This document shows, piece after piece, positions 48,001-60,600 of a DNA stretch of 64,000 nt. The stretch comes from Muraenolepis orangiensis (Eukaryota; Chordata; Actinopteri; Gadiformes; Muraenolepididae), in contig JANIIK010000774.1 of assembly GCA_027704905.1 (NCBI GenBank), positions 111,001-175,000 on the forward strand. Direction: 5' to 3'. The notes beneath the pieces are model-generated. The model ran no database searches. It saw only the letters and a list, made by a program, of their open reading frames with translations, and was not told the origin of the DNA. Numbering within the stretch: position 1 is the stretch's first letter; each line of letters begins with the position of its first letter. A program made the translations under genes and the position numbers.

Positions 48001-48718
48001 GTTCATTGAATGACTCGTTCATTGAACGACTCGTTCATTGGTGACTCATTCATTGGAGACTCGTTCATTGGAGACTCGTTCAATGGAGACTTGTTCATTG
48101 GAGACTCGTTCATTGAAGACTCGTTCATTGAACGACTCGTTCGTTGGAGACTCGTTCAGTGGAGACTCGTTCATTGGAGACTTGTTCATTTGACACAAGT
48201 TCATTGGAGACTCGTTCAGTGGAGACTCGTTCATTGGAGACTTGTTCATTTGAGACTCGTTCATTGGAGACTCGTTCATTTGAGACTCGTTCATTGGAGA
48301 CTTGTTCATTGAACGACTCGTTCATTGGAGATTCGTTCATTGGAGACTCGTTCATTGAATGACTCGTTCATTCAAGACTCGTTCATTGGAGACTCGTTTG
48401 TTTGAGACTCGTTCATTGAACGACTCGTTCAATGGAGACTCTTTCATTGGAGACTCATTCATTGGAGACTCGGGCATTAAATGACTTGTTCATTGGAGAC
48501 TCGTTCTTTGAACGATTCGTTAATTTGAGACTCGTTCATTTGAGAATCGTTCTATGGAGACTCGTTCATTTGAGACTCGTTCATTGGAGACTCGTTCATT
48601 GAACGAGTCGTTCATTGAACGAGTCGTTCATTGGTGACTCATTCATTGGAGACTCGTTCATTGGAGACTCGTTCAGTGGAGACTCGTTCATTGGAGACTC
48701 GTTAATTTGAGACGCGTT
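42015..48718. repeat. 15/16-bp minisatellite array, left block
   Basis: Basic unit TTCATTGGAGACTCG (15 bp) with variants TTCATTTGAGACTCG, TTCAGTGGAGACTCG and TTCATTGGTGACTCA, and a 16-bp form TTCATTGAACGACTCG. Because 15 is a multiple of three, it yields open frames in many directions (LETRS, NESPM and HWRLV repeats); none is a gene. A directly repeated block of 2,284 bp covers roughly 43,400-47,960. Confidence 0.95.
43400..47960. repeat. two copies of a 2,284-bp higher-order repeat
   Basis: Series of variant units recur in the same order 2,284 bp apart, for example 43533-43793 against 45817-46077 and 44036-44218 against 46320-46502, with only a few substitutions. Limits are approximate. Confidence 0.85.
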
Positions 48719-49328
48719 CATTTACTTCCTGCGGAGGCTCCGGTCCTTCAACGTTTGCAACAAGATGCTGAATGTGTTCTACCAGTCGGTGGTAGCCAGT
48801 GCCATCTTCTCCGGAGTCGTGTGCTGGGGAAGCAGGTTGAGATCAGCAGACGCCAACAAGATCAGCAGGATTGTCAGGAAGGCTGGCGCTGTCCTGGGGG
48901 TCCAGCTGGACTCCTTGTTGGTGGTGTCTGAGAGAAGGATGCTGCGCAAGCTGCGTAGTATCCTTGACAACAACTCTCACCCTCTCCATCAGGTGCTGAC
49001 CTCATATAGAAGCACCTTTAGCAACAGACTCATTCCACCCAGGTGCACCACAGAACGCCATAGGAAGTCCTTTCTTCCTGTGGCCATTAGACTCTTTAAT
49101 TCCTCTACCTCGGGTCGTGAGAGGGACAGTGGAGACTCAGTGACCTGAGGCCAACATACTTATTTTTATTTTGTATTTTTGGTCAACGCACTGTAATCAT
49201 CTCATTGTACTTTGCACTGTAAATTCTATTTCAAATCCGAATTCACTTTTCACTTTTTCACTTTTCACATGTCACTTTTCAGTTGAGTTAATTATTAATA
49301 TATTATTACTGCCAATTTGCACTATATT
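48719..49328 (+). mobile_element. LINE 3' end inserted in the minisatellite
   Basis: About 610 bp of complex sequence: a coding part to the TGA at 49146-49148, then about 180 bp of AT-rich 3' UTR with CACTTTTCAC repeats and TTTGCACT words. The array resumes at TTCAGTGGAGACTCG. Confidence 0.82.
48721..49148 (+). pseudogene. LINE reverse transcriptase C-terminal fragment
   Basis: An open frame of about 142 codons starting inside the element: YFLRRLRSFNVCNKMLN is the expected entry sequence, followed by FYQSVVASAIFSGVVCWGS, ISRIVRKAGAVLGVQLDS, SERRMLRKLRSILDN, HPLHQVLTSYRSTFSNRLI, RHRKSFLPVAIRLFN and the end GDSVT. These motifs are common at the end of fish LINE polyproteins. The clade is left open. 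Polymerase core and endonuclease are missing, so this is a 5'-truncated dead copy. Confidence 0.85.
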
Positions 49329-51625
49329 CAGTGGAGACTCGTTCAATGGAGACTCGTTCAATGGAGACCCGTTCATTGGAGACTCATTCATTTGAGACTC
49401 GTCCATTGGAGACTCGTTCATTGAACGACTCGTTCATTGAACGACTCGTTCATTGGTGACTCATTCATTGGAGACTCGTTCATTGGAGACTCGTTCATTG
49501 GAGACTCGTTCATTTGAGACTCGTTCAGTGGAGACTCGTTCATTGGAGACTCGTTCATTGGAGACTCGTTCATTGGAGACTCGTTCATTGGTGACTCATT
49601 CATTGGAGACTCGTTTATTGGAGACTCGTTCATTGGAGACTCGTTCGTTTGAGACTCGTTCATTGGAGACTCGTTCAATGAACGACTCTTTCATTGAATG
49701 ACTCGTTCATTTGTCACTCATTCATTGGAGACTCGTTCATTGGAGACTTGTTCAGTGGAGACTCGTTCATTTGAGACTCGTTCATTGGAGACTCGTTCAT
49801 TGAACGACTCGTTCATTGAACGACTCGTTCATTGGTGACTCATTCATTGAAGACTCGTTCATTGGAGACTTGTTCAATGGAGACTCGTTCATTGGAGACT
49901 CGTTCATTGAAGACTCGTTCATTGAACGACTCGTTCGTTGGAGACTCGTTCATTGGAGACTCGTTCATTGGAGACTCGTTCATTAGAGACTCGTTCATTT
50001 GACACAAGTTCATTGGAGACTCGTTCAGTGGAGACTCGTTCATTGGAGACTTGTTAATTTGAGACTCGTTCATTGGAAACTCGTTCATTTGAGACTCGTT
50101 CATTGGAGACTCGTTCATTGAACGACTCGTTCATTGGAGATTCGTTCATTGGAGACTCGTTCATTGAATGACTCGTTCATTCAAGACTCGTTCATTGGAG
50201 ACTCGTTTGTTTGAGACTCGTTCATTGAACGACTCGTTCAATGGAGACTCTTTCATTGGAGACTCATTCATTGGAGACTCGGTCATTAAATGACTTGTTC
50301 ATTGGAGACTCGTTCTTTGAACGATTCGTTAATTTGAGACTCGTTCATTTGAGAATCGTTCTATGGAGACTCGTTCATTTGAGAATCGTTCTATGGAGAC
50401 TCGTTCATTTGAGACTCGTTCATTGGAGACTCGTTCATTGGAGACTCGTTCATTGAACGAGTCGTTCATTGAACGAGTCGTTCATTGGTGACTCATTCAT
50501 TGGAGACTCGTTCATTGGAGACTCGTTCAGTGGTGACTCGTTCATTGGAGACTCGTTCATTGGAGACTCGTTAATTTGAGACGCGTTCATTGGAGACTCG
50601 TTCATTGAACGACTCTTTCATTGAACGACTCGTTCATTGGTCACTCATTCATTGGAGACTCGTTCATTGGAGACTCGTTCAGTGGAGACTCGTTCATTGA
50701 ACGACTCTTTCATTGAACGACTCGTTCATTGGTCACTCTTTCATTGAATGACTCGTTCATTGGTCACTCATTCATTGGAGACTCGTTCATTGGAGACTCG
50801 TTCAGTGGAGACTCGTTCATTTGAGACTCGTTCATTGGAGACTCGTTCAGTGGAGACTCGTTCATTGGAGACTTGTTAATTTGAGACTCGTTCATTGGAA
50901 ACTCGTTCATTTGAGACTCGTTCATTGGAGACTCGTTCATTGAACGACTCGTTCATTGGAGATTCGTTCATTGGAGACTCGTTCATTGAATGACTCGTTC
51001 ATTCAAGACTCGTTCAGTGGAGACTCGTTCATTTGAGACTCGTTCATTGGAGACTCGTTCAGTGGAGACTCGTTCATTGGAGACTTGTTAATTTGAGACT
51101 CGTTCATTGGAAACTCGTTCATTTGAGACTCGTTCATTGGAGACTCGTTCATTGAACGACTCGTTCATTGGAGATTCGTTCATTGGAGACTCGTTCATTG
51201 AATGACTCGTTCATTCAAGACTCGTTCAGTGGAGACTCGTTCATTTGAGACTCGTTCATTGGAGACTCGTTCAGTGGAGACTCGTTCATTGGAGACTTGT
51301 TAATTTGAGACTCGTTCATTGGAAACTCGTTCATTTGAGACTCGTTCATTGGAGACTCGTTCATTGAACGACTCGTTCATTGGTGACTCATACCATTGGA
51401 GACTCGTTAATTGGAGACTCGTTCATTGGAGACTCGTTCGTTTGAGACTCGTTCATTGAACGACTTGTTCATTGGAGACTCTTTCATTGGAGACTCGTTC
51501 ATTGGAGACTCGTTCATTAAATGACTTGTTCATTGGAGACTCGTTCTTTAAACGATTCGGTCATTTGAGACCCGTTAACTGGAGACTCGTTCATTGGAGA
51601 CTCGTTCGTTTGAGACTCGTTCATT
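49329..51625. repeat. 15/16-bp minisatellite array, middle block
   Basis: Same units as the left block. A 212-bp higher-order unit is repeated in tandem from about 50,846 (marker TTCAGTGGAGACTCG followed by TTCATTGGAGACTTG at 50846, 51058 and 51270). Confidence 0.95.
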
Positions 51626-51635
51626 NNNNNNNNNN
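51626..51635. other. assembly gap (10 N)
   Basis: Ten ambiguous bases, followed by 25-30 bp foreign to the array (GGCTTCCTCCACCGAC) before the repeat resumes. The true gap size is unknown. Confidence 0.98.
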
Positions 51636-54600
51636 GGCTTCCTCCACCGACAATGAACGACCCAATGAACGACTCGTTCATTGGAGACTCATTCATTGGA
51701 GACTCGTTCATTGGAGACTCGTTCATTGAACGACTCGTTCATTGGTGACTCATACCATTGGAGACTCGTTAATTGGAGACTCGTTCATTGGAGACTCGTT
51801 CGTTTGAGACTCGTTCATTGAACGACTTGTTCATTGGAGACTCTTTCATTGGAGACTCGTTCATTGGAGACTCGTTCATTAAATGACTTGTTCATTGGAG
51901 ACTCGTTCTTTAAACGATTCGGTCATTTGAGACCCGTTAACTGGAGACTCGTTCATTGGAGACTCGTTCGTTTGAGACTCGTTCATTGAACGACTTGTTC
52001 ATTGGAGACTCTTTCATTGGAGACTTGTTCATTGGAGACTCGTTCATTAAATGACTTGTTCATTGGAGACTCGTTCTTTAAACGATTCGTTCATTTGAGA
52101 CCCGTTAATTGGAGACTCGTTCATTGGAGACTCGTTCAATGGAGACTCCTTCAATGGAGACCCGTTCATTGGAGACTCGTTCATTGAACGACTCTTTCAT
52201 TGGAGACTTGTTCATGGGAGACTCGTTCATTGGAGACTCGTTCATTAGAGACTCGTTAATTTGACACACGTTCATTGGAGACTCATTCAGTGGAGACTCG
52301 TTCATTGGAGACTCGTTTATTTGAGACTCGTTCATTGGAGACTCGTTCATTTGAGACTCGTTCATTGGAGACTCGTTCATTGAACGACTCGTTCATTGGA
52401 GATTCGTTCATTGGAGACTCGTTCATTGAACGACTCGTTCATTGAACGACTCGTTCATTAGAGACTTGTTCATGGGAGACTCGTTCATTGGAGACTCGTT
52501 CATTAGAGACTCGTTAATTTGACACACGTTCATTGGAGACTCATTCAGTGGAGACTCGTTCATTGGAGACTCGTTCATTTGAGACTCGTTCATTGGAGAC
52601 TCGTTCATTTGAGACTCGTTCGTTGGAGACTCGTTCATTGAACGACTCGTTCATTGGAGATTCGTTCATTGGAGACTCGTTCATTGAACGACTCGTTCAT
52701 TGAACGACTCGTTCATTCAAGACTCGTTCATTGGAGACTCGTTTGTTTGAGACTCGTTCATTGAACGACTCGTTCATTGGAGACTCTTTAATTGGAGACT
52801 CGTTCATTGGAGACTCGTTCATTAAATGACTTGTTCATTGGAGACTCGTTCTTTGAACGATTCCTTAATTTGAGACTCGTTCATTTGAGAATCGTTCTAT
52901 GGAGACTCGTTCATTTGAGACTCGTTCATTGGAGACTCGTTCATTGAACGAGTCGTTCATTGAACGAGTCGTTCATTGGTGACTCATTCATTGGAGACTC
53001 GTTCATTGGAGACTCGTTCAGTGGAGACTCGTTCATTGGAGACTCGTTCATTGGAGACTCGTTAATTTGAGACGCGTTCATTGGAGACTCGTTCATTGAA
53101 CGACTCTTTCATTGAACGACTCGTTCATTGGAGACTCGTTCATTGGAGACTCGTTCAGTGGAGACTCGTTCATTGGAGACTCGTTCATTGGAGACTCGTT
53201 AATTTGAGACTCGTTAATTTGAGACGCGTTCATTGGAGACTCGTTCATTAAACAACTCTTTCATTGAACGACTCGTTCATTGGTCACTCATTCATTGGAG
53301 ACTCGTTCATTGGTCACTCATTCATTGGAGACTCGTTCAGTGGAGACTCGTTCAATGGAGACTCGTTCATTGAACGACTCCTTCATTGAATGACTCGTTC
53401 ATTGGTCACTCATTCATTGGAGATTCGTTCATTGTCACTAATTCATTGGAGACTCGTTCATTGGAGACTCGTTCAGTGGAGACTCGTTCAATGGAGACTC
53501 GTTCAATGGAGACCCGTTCATTGGAGACTCGTTCATTTGAGACTCGTCCATTGGAGACTCGTTCATCGAACGACTCTTTCATTGAACGACTCGTTCATTG
53601 GTGACTCATTCATTGGAGACTCGTTCATTGGAGACTCGTTCATTGGAGACTCGTTCAGTGGAGACTCGTTCATTGGAAACTCGTTCATTGGAGACTCGTT
53701 CATTGAACGACTCGTTCATTGAACGACTCGTTCATTGGTGACTCATTCATTGGAGACTCGTTCATTGGAGACTCGTTAATTGGAGACTCGTTCATTGAAC
53801 GACTCGTTCAGTGGAGACTCGTTCATTAAATGACTTGTTCATTGGAGACTCGTTCTTTAAACGATTCGTTCATTTGAGACCCGTTAACTGGAGACTCGTT
53901 CATTGGAGACTCGTTCGTTTGAGACTCGTTCATTGAACGACTTGTTCATTGGAGACTCTTTCATTGGAGACTTGTTCATTGGAGACTCGTTCATTAAATT
54001 ACTTGTTCATTGGAGAATCGTTCTTTAAACGATTCGTTCATTTGAGACCCGTTAATTGGAGACTCGTTAATTTGAGACGCGTTCATTGAGACTCGTTCAT
54101 TGAACGACTCTTTCATTGAACGACTCGTTCATTGGTCACTCATTCATTGGAGACTCGTTCATTGGAGACTCTTTCAGTGGAGACTCGTTCAATGGAGACT
54201 CGTTCAATGGAGACCCGTTCATTGGAGACTCGTTCATTTGAGACTCGTCCATTGGAGACTCGTTCATTGAACGACTCGTTCATTGAACGACTCGTTCATT
54301 GGTGACTCGTTCAGTGGAGACTCGTTCATTGGAGACTCGTTCATTGGAGACTCGTTCATTGAACGACTTGTTCATTGGAATCTCGTTCATTTGAGACTTG
54401 ATCATTTGAGACTCGTTCATTGGAGACCTGGTCATTGGAGACTCGTTAATTTGAAACTTGTTCATTGGAGACTTGTTCATTTGAGAATAGTTCAGTGAAC
54501 AACTCGTTCATTTGAGACTCGTTCATTGGAGACTCGTTCATTTGAGACTCGTTCATTGAACGACTCGTTCATTGGAGATTTGTTCATTGGCGACTCGTTC

Positions 54601-57600
54601 ATTGAACGACTCGTTCATTTAAGACTCGTTCATTGGAGTCTCGTTCATTGGAGACTCGTTCATTGAACGACTCGTTCATTGGAGACTCATTCATTGGAGA
54701 CTCGTTCATTGGAGACTCGTTCATTGAACGACTCGTTCATTAGAGACTTGTTCATGGGAGACTCGTTCATTGGAGACTCGTTCATTAGAGACTCGTTAAT
54801 TTGACACACGTTCATTGGAGACTCGTTCAGTGGAGACTCGTTCATTGGAGACTCGTTTATTTGAGACTCGTTCATTGGAGACTCGTTCATTTGAGACTCG
54901 TTCATTGGAGACTCGTTCATTGAACGACTCGTTCATTGGAGATTCGTTCATTGGAGACTTGTTCATTGAACGACTCGTTCATTGAACGACTCGTTCATTC
55001 AAGACTCGTTCATTGGAGACTCGTTTGTTTGAGACTCGTTCATTGAACGACTCGTTCATTGGAGACTCTTTCATTGGAGACTCGTTCATTGGAGACTCGG
55101 TCATAAAATGACTTGTTCAATGGAGACTCGTTCTTTGAACGATTCGTTAATTTGAGACTCGTTCATTTGAGAATCGTTCTATGGAGACTCGTTCATTGGA
55201 GACTCGTTCATTGGTGACTCATTCATTGGAGACTCGTTCATTGGAGACTCGTTCATTGGAGACTCGTTCAGTGGAGACTCGTTCATTGGAAACTCGTTCA
55301 TTGGAGACTCGTTCATTTAACGACTCGTTCATTGAACGACTCGTTCATTGGTGACTCATTCATTGGAGTCTCGTTAATTGGAGACTCGTTCATTGTAGAC
55401 TCGTTAATTGGAGACTCGTTCATTGAACGACTTGTTCATTGGAGACTCTTTCATTGGAGACTCGTTCATTGGAGACTCGTTCATTAAATGACTTGTTCAT
55501 TGGAGACTCGTTCTTTAAACGATTCGTTCATTTGAGACCCGTTAACTGGAGACTCGTTCATTGGAGACTCGTTCGTTTGAGACTCGTTCATTGAACGACT
55601 TGTTCATTGGAGACTCTTTCATTGGAGACTTGTTCATTGGAGACTCGTTCATTAAATGAATTAATTAAATTAATCTTTAAACGATTCGTCATTTGAGACC
55701 CGTTAATTGGAGACTCGTTCATTGGAGACTCGTTCAATGGAGACTCCTTCAATGGAGACCCGTTCATTGGAGACTCGTTCATGAACGACTCTTTCATTGA
55801 ACGACTCGTTCATTGGTGACTCGTTCATTGGAGACTCGTTCAGTGGAGACTCGTTCATTGGAGACTCGTTCATTGGAGACTCGTTCATTGGAGACTCGTT
55901 CATTGAACGACTCGTTCATTGAACGACTCGTTCATTGAACGACTCGTTCATTGGTGACTCATTCATTGGAGACTCGTTCATTGGAGACTCGTTCAGTGGA
56001 GACGCGTTCATTGGAAACTCGTTCATTGGAGACTCGTTAATTTGAGACGCGTTCATTGGAGACTCGTTCATTGAACGACTCTTTCATTGAACGACTCGTT
56101 CATTGGTCACTCATTCATTGGAGACTCGTTCATTGGTCACTCATTCATTGGAGACTCGTTCATTGGAGACTCTTTCAGTGGAGACTCGTTCAATGGAGAC
56201 TCTTTCAATGGAGACCCGTTCATTGGAGACTCGTTCATTTGAGACTCGTCCATTGGAGACTCGTTCATTGAACGACTCGTTCATTGGTGACTCGTTCAGT
56301 GGAGACTCGTTCATTTGAGACTTGTTCATTGGAGACTTGTTCATTTGATTCTTGTTCATTGGAGACCCGTTCATTGGAGACTTGTTCATTTGATTCTTGT
56401 TCATTGGAGACTCGTTCATTGGAGACTGGTTCATTAGAGACTCGTTAATTTGACACTCGTTCATTGGAGACTCGTTAACTGGAGACTCGTTCATTGGAGA
56501 CTCGTTCGTTTGAGACTCGTTCATTGAACGACTTGTTCATTGGAGACTCTTTCATTGGAGACTTGTTCATTGGAGACTCGTTCATTAAATGACTTGTTCA
56601 TTGGAGACTCGTTCTTTAAACGATTCGTTCATTTGAGACCCGTTAATTGGAGACTCGTTCATTGGAGACTCGTTCAATGGAGACTCCTTCAATGGAGACC
56701 CGTTCATTGGAGACTCGTTCATTGAACGACTCTTTCATTGAACGACTCGTTCATTGGTGACTCGTTCATTGGAGACTCGTTCAGTGGAGACTCGTTCATT
56801 GGAGACTCGTTCATTGGAGACTCGTTCATTGGAGACTCGTTCATTGAACGACTCGTTCATTGAACGACTCGTTCATTGAACGACTCGTTCATTGGTGACT
56901 CATTCATTGGAGACTCGTTCATTGGAGACTCGTTCAGTGGAGACGCGTTCATTGGAAACTCGTTCATTGGAGACTCGTTAATTTGAGACGCGTTCATTGG
57001 AGACTCGTTCATTGAACGACTCTTTCATTGAACGACTCGTTCATTGGTCACTCATTCATTGGAGACTCGTTCATTGGTCACTCATTCATTGGAGACTCGT
57101 TCATTGGAGACTCTTTCAGTGGAGACTCGTTCAATGGAGACTCTTTCAATGGAGACCCGTTCATTGGAGACTCGTTCATTTGAGACTCGTCCATTGGAGA
57201 CTCGTTCATTGAACGACTCGTTCATTGGTGACTCGTTCAGTGGAGACTCGTTCATTTGAGACTTGTTCATTGGAGACTTGTTCATTTGATTCTTGTTCAT
57301 TGGAGACCCGTTCATTGGAGACTTGTTCATTTGATTCTTGTTCATTGGAGACTCGTTCATTGGAGACTGGTTCATTAGAGACTCGTTAATTTGACACTCG
57401 TTCATTGGAGACTCGTTCAGTGGAGACTCGTTCAGTGGAGACTCGTTCATTGGAGACTCGTTCATTGGAGACTCGTTCATTGAACGACTCGTTCGTTGGA
57501 GACTTGTTCATTGGAGACTCGTTCATTGGAGACTGGTTCATTAGAGACTCGTTAATTTGACACTCGTTCATTGGAGACTCGTTCAGTGGAGACTCGTTCA

Positions 57601-60600
57601 ATGGAGACTCGTTCATTGGAGACTCGTTCATTGAAGACTCGTTCATTGGAGTCTCGTTCATTGGAGACTCGTTCATTGAACGACTCGTTCATTGGAGACT
57701 CATTCATTGGAGACTCGTTCATTGGAGACTCGTTCATTGAACGACTCGTTCGTTAGAGACTTGTTCATGGGAGATTCGTTCATTGGAGACTCGTTCATTA
57801 GAGACTCGTTAATTTGACAGACGTTCATTGGAGACACTTTCAGTGGAGACTCGTTCATTGGAGACTCGTTCATGTGAGACTCGTTCATTGGAGACTCGTT
57901 CATTTGAGACTCATTCATTGGAGACTCGTTTATTGAACGACTCATTCATTGGAGACTCGTTCATTTGAGACTCGTTCATTTGAGACTCGTTCATTGGAGA
58001 CCCGTTCATTGGAGACTCGTTCATTGGAGACTCGTTCATTGGAGACTCGTTCATTGAACGACTTGTTTATTGGAGTCTCGTTCATTTGAGACTTGTTCAT
58101 TGGAGACTTGTTCATTTGATTCTTGTTCATTGGAGACCCGTTCATTGGAGACTCGTTCAGTGGAGACTCGTTCATTGGAGACTCGTTCATTGGAGACTCG
58201 TTCATTGAACGACTCATTCGTTGGAGACTTGTTCATTGGAGACTCGTTCATTGGAGACTGGTTCATTAGAGACTCGTTAATTTGACACTCGTTCATTGGA
58301 GACTCGTTCAGTGGAGACTCGTTCAATGGAGACTCGTTCATTGGAGACTCGTTCATTGAAGACTCGTTCATTGGAGTCTCATTCATTGGAGACTCGTTCA
58401 TTGAACGACTCGTTCATTGGAGACTCATTCATTGGAGACTCGTTCATTGGAGACTCGTTCTTTGAACGATTCGTTAATTTGAGACTCGTTCATTTGAGAA
58501 TCGTTCTATGGAGACTCGTTCATGTGAGACTCGTTCATTGGAGACTCGTTCATTTGAGACTCGTTCATTGGAGACTCGTTTATTGAACGACTCATTCATT
58601 GGAGACTCGTTCATTTGAGACTCGTTCATTTGAGACTCGTTCATTGGAGACCCGTTCATTGGAGACTCGTTCATTGGAGACTCGTTCATTGGAGACTCGT
58701 TCATTGAACGACTTGTTTATTGGAGTCTCGTTCATTTGAGACTTGTTCATTGGAGACTTGTTCATTTGATTCTTGTTCATTGGAGACCCGTTCATTGGAG
58801 ACTCGTTCAGTGGAGACTCGTTCATTGGAGACTCGTTCATTGGAGACTCGTTCATTGAACGACTCGTTCGTTGGAGACTTGTTCATTGGAGACTCGTTCA
58901 TTGGAGACTGGTTCATTAGAGACTCGTTAATTTGACACTCGTTCATTGGAGACTCGTTCAGTGGAGACTCGTTCAATGGAGACTCGTTCATTGGAGACTC
59001 GTTCATTGAAGACTCGTTCATTGGAGTCTCATTCATTGGAGACTCGTTCATTGAACGACTCGTTCATTGGAGACTCATTCATTGGAGACTCGTTCATTGG
59101 AGACTCGTTCATTGAACGACTCGTTCGTTAGAGACTTGTTCATGGGAGATTCGTTCATTGGAGACTCGTTCATTAGAGACTCGTTCATTGGAGACTCGTT
59201 CATGTGAGACTCGTTCATTGGAGACTCGTTCATTTGAGACTCGTTCATTGGAGACTCGTTTATTGAACGACTCATTCATTGGAGACTCGTTCATTTGAGA
59301 CTCGTTCATTTGAGACTCGTTCATTGGAGACCCGTTCATTGGAGACTCGTTCATTGGAGACTCGTTCATTGGAGACTCGTTCATTGAACGACTTGTTTAT
59401 TGGAGTCTCGTTCATTTGAGACTTGTTCATTTGAGACTCGTTCATTGGAGACCTGTTCATTGGAGACTCGTTAATTTGAGACTTGTTCATTGGAGACTTG
59501 TTCATTTGAGAATAGTTCAGTGAACAACTCGTTCATTTGAGACTCGTACATTGGAGACTCGTTCATTTGAGACTCGTTCATTGAACGACTCGTTCATTGG
59601 AGATTTGTTCATTGGCGACTCATTCATTGAACGACTCGTTCATTTAAGACTCGTTCATTGGAGACTCGTTCATTAGAGACTCGTTAATTTGACACACGTT
59701 CATTGGAGACTCGTTCAGTGGAGACTCGTTCATTGGAGACTCGTTCATTTGAGACTCGTTCATTGGAGACTCGTTCATTTGAGACTCGTTCATTGGAGAC
59801 TCGTTCATTGAACGACTCGTTCATTGGAGATTCGTTCATTGGAGACTCGTTCATTGAACGACTCGTTCATTCAAGACTCGTTCATTGGAGACTTGTTTGT
59901 TTGAGACTCGTTCATTGAACGACTCGTTCATTGGAGACTCTTTAATTGGAGACTCGTTCATTGGAGACTCGGTCATTAAATGACTTGTTCATTGGAGACT
60001 CGTTCTTTGAACGATTCGTTAATTTGAGACTCGTTCATTTGAGAATCGTTCTATGGAGACTCGTTCATGTGAGACTCGTTCATTGGAGACTCGTTCATTT
60101 GAGACTCGTTCATTGGAGACTCGTTTATTGAACGACTCATTCATTGGAGACTCGTTCATTTGAGACTCGTTCATTTGAGACTCGTTCATTGGAGACCCGT
60201 TCATTGGAGACTCGTTCATTGGAGACTCGTTCATTGGAGACTCGTTCATTGAACGACTTGTTTATTGGAGTCTCGTTCATTTGAGACTTGTTCATTGGAG
60301 ACTTGTTCATTTGATTCTTGTTCATTGGAGACCCGTTCATTGGAGACTCGTTCAGTGGAGACTCGTTCATTGGAGACTCGTTCATTGGAGACTCGTTCAT
60401 TGAACGACTCGTTCGTTGGAGACTTGTTCATTGGAGACTCGTTCATTGGAGACTGGTTCATTAGAGACTCGTTAATTTGACACTCGTTCATTGGAGACTC
60501 GTTCAGTGGAGACTCGTTCAATGGAGACTCGTTCATTGGAGACTCGTTCATTGAAGACTCGTTCATTGGAGTCTCATTCATTGGAGACTCGTTCATTGAA

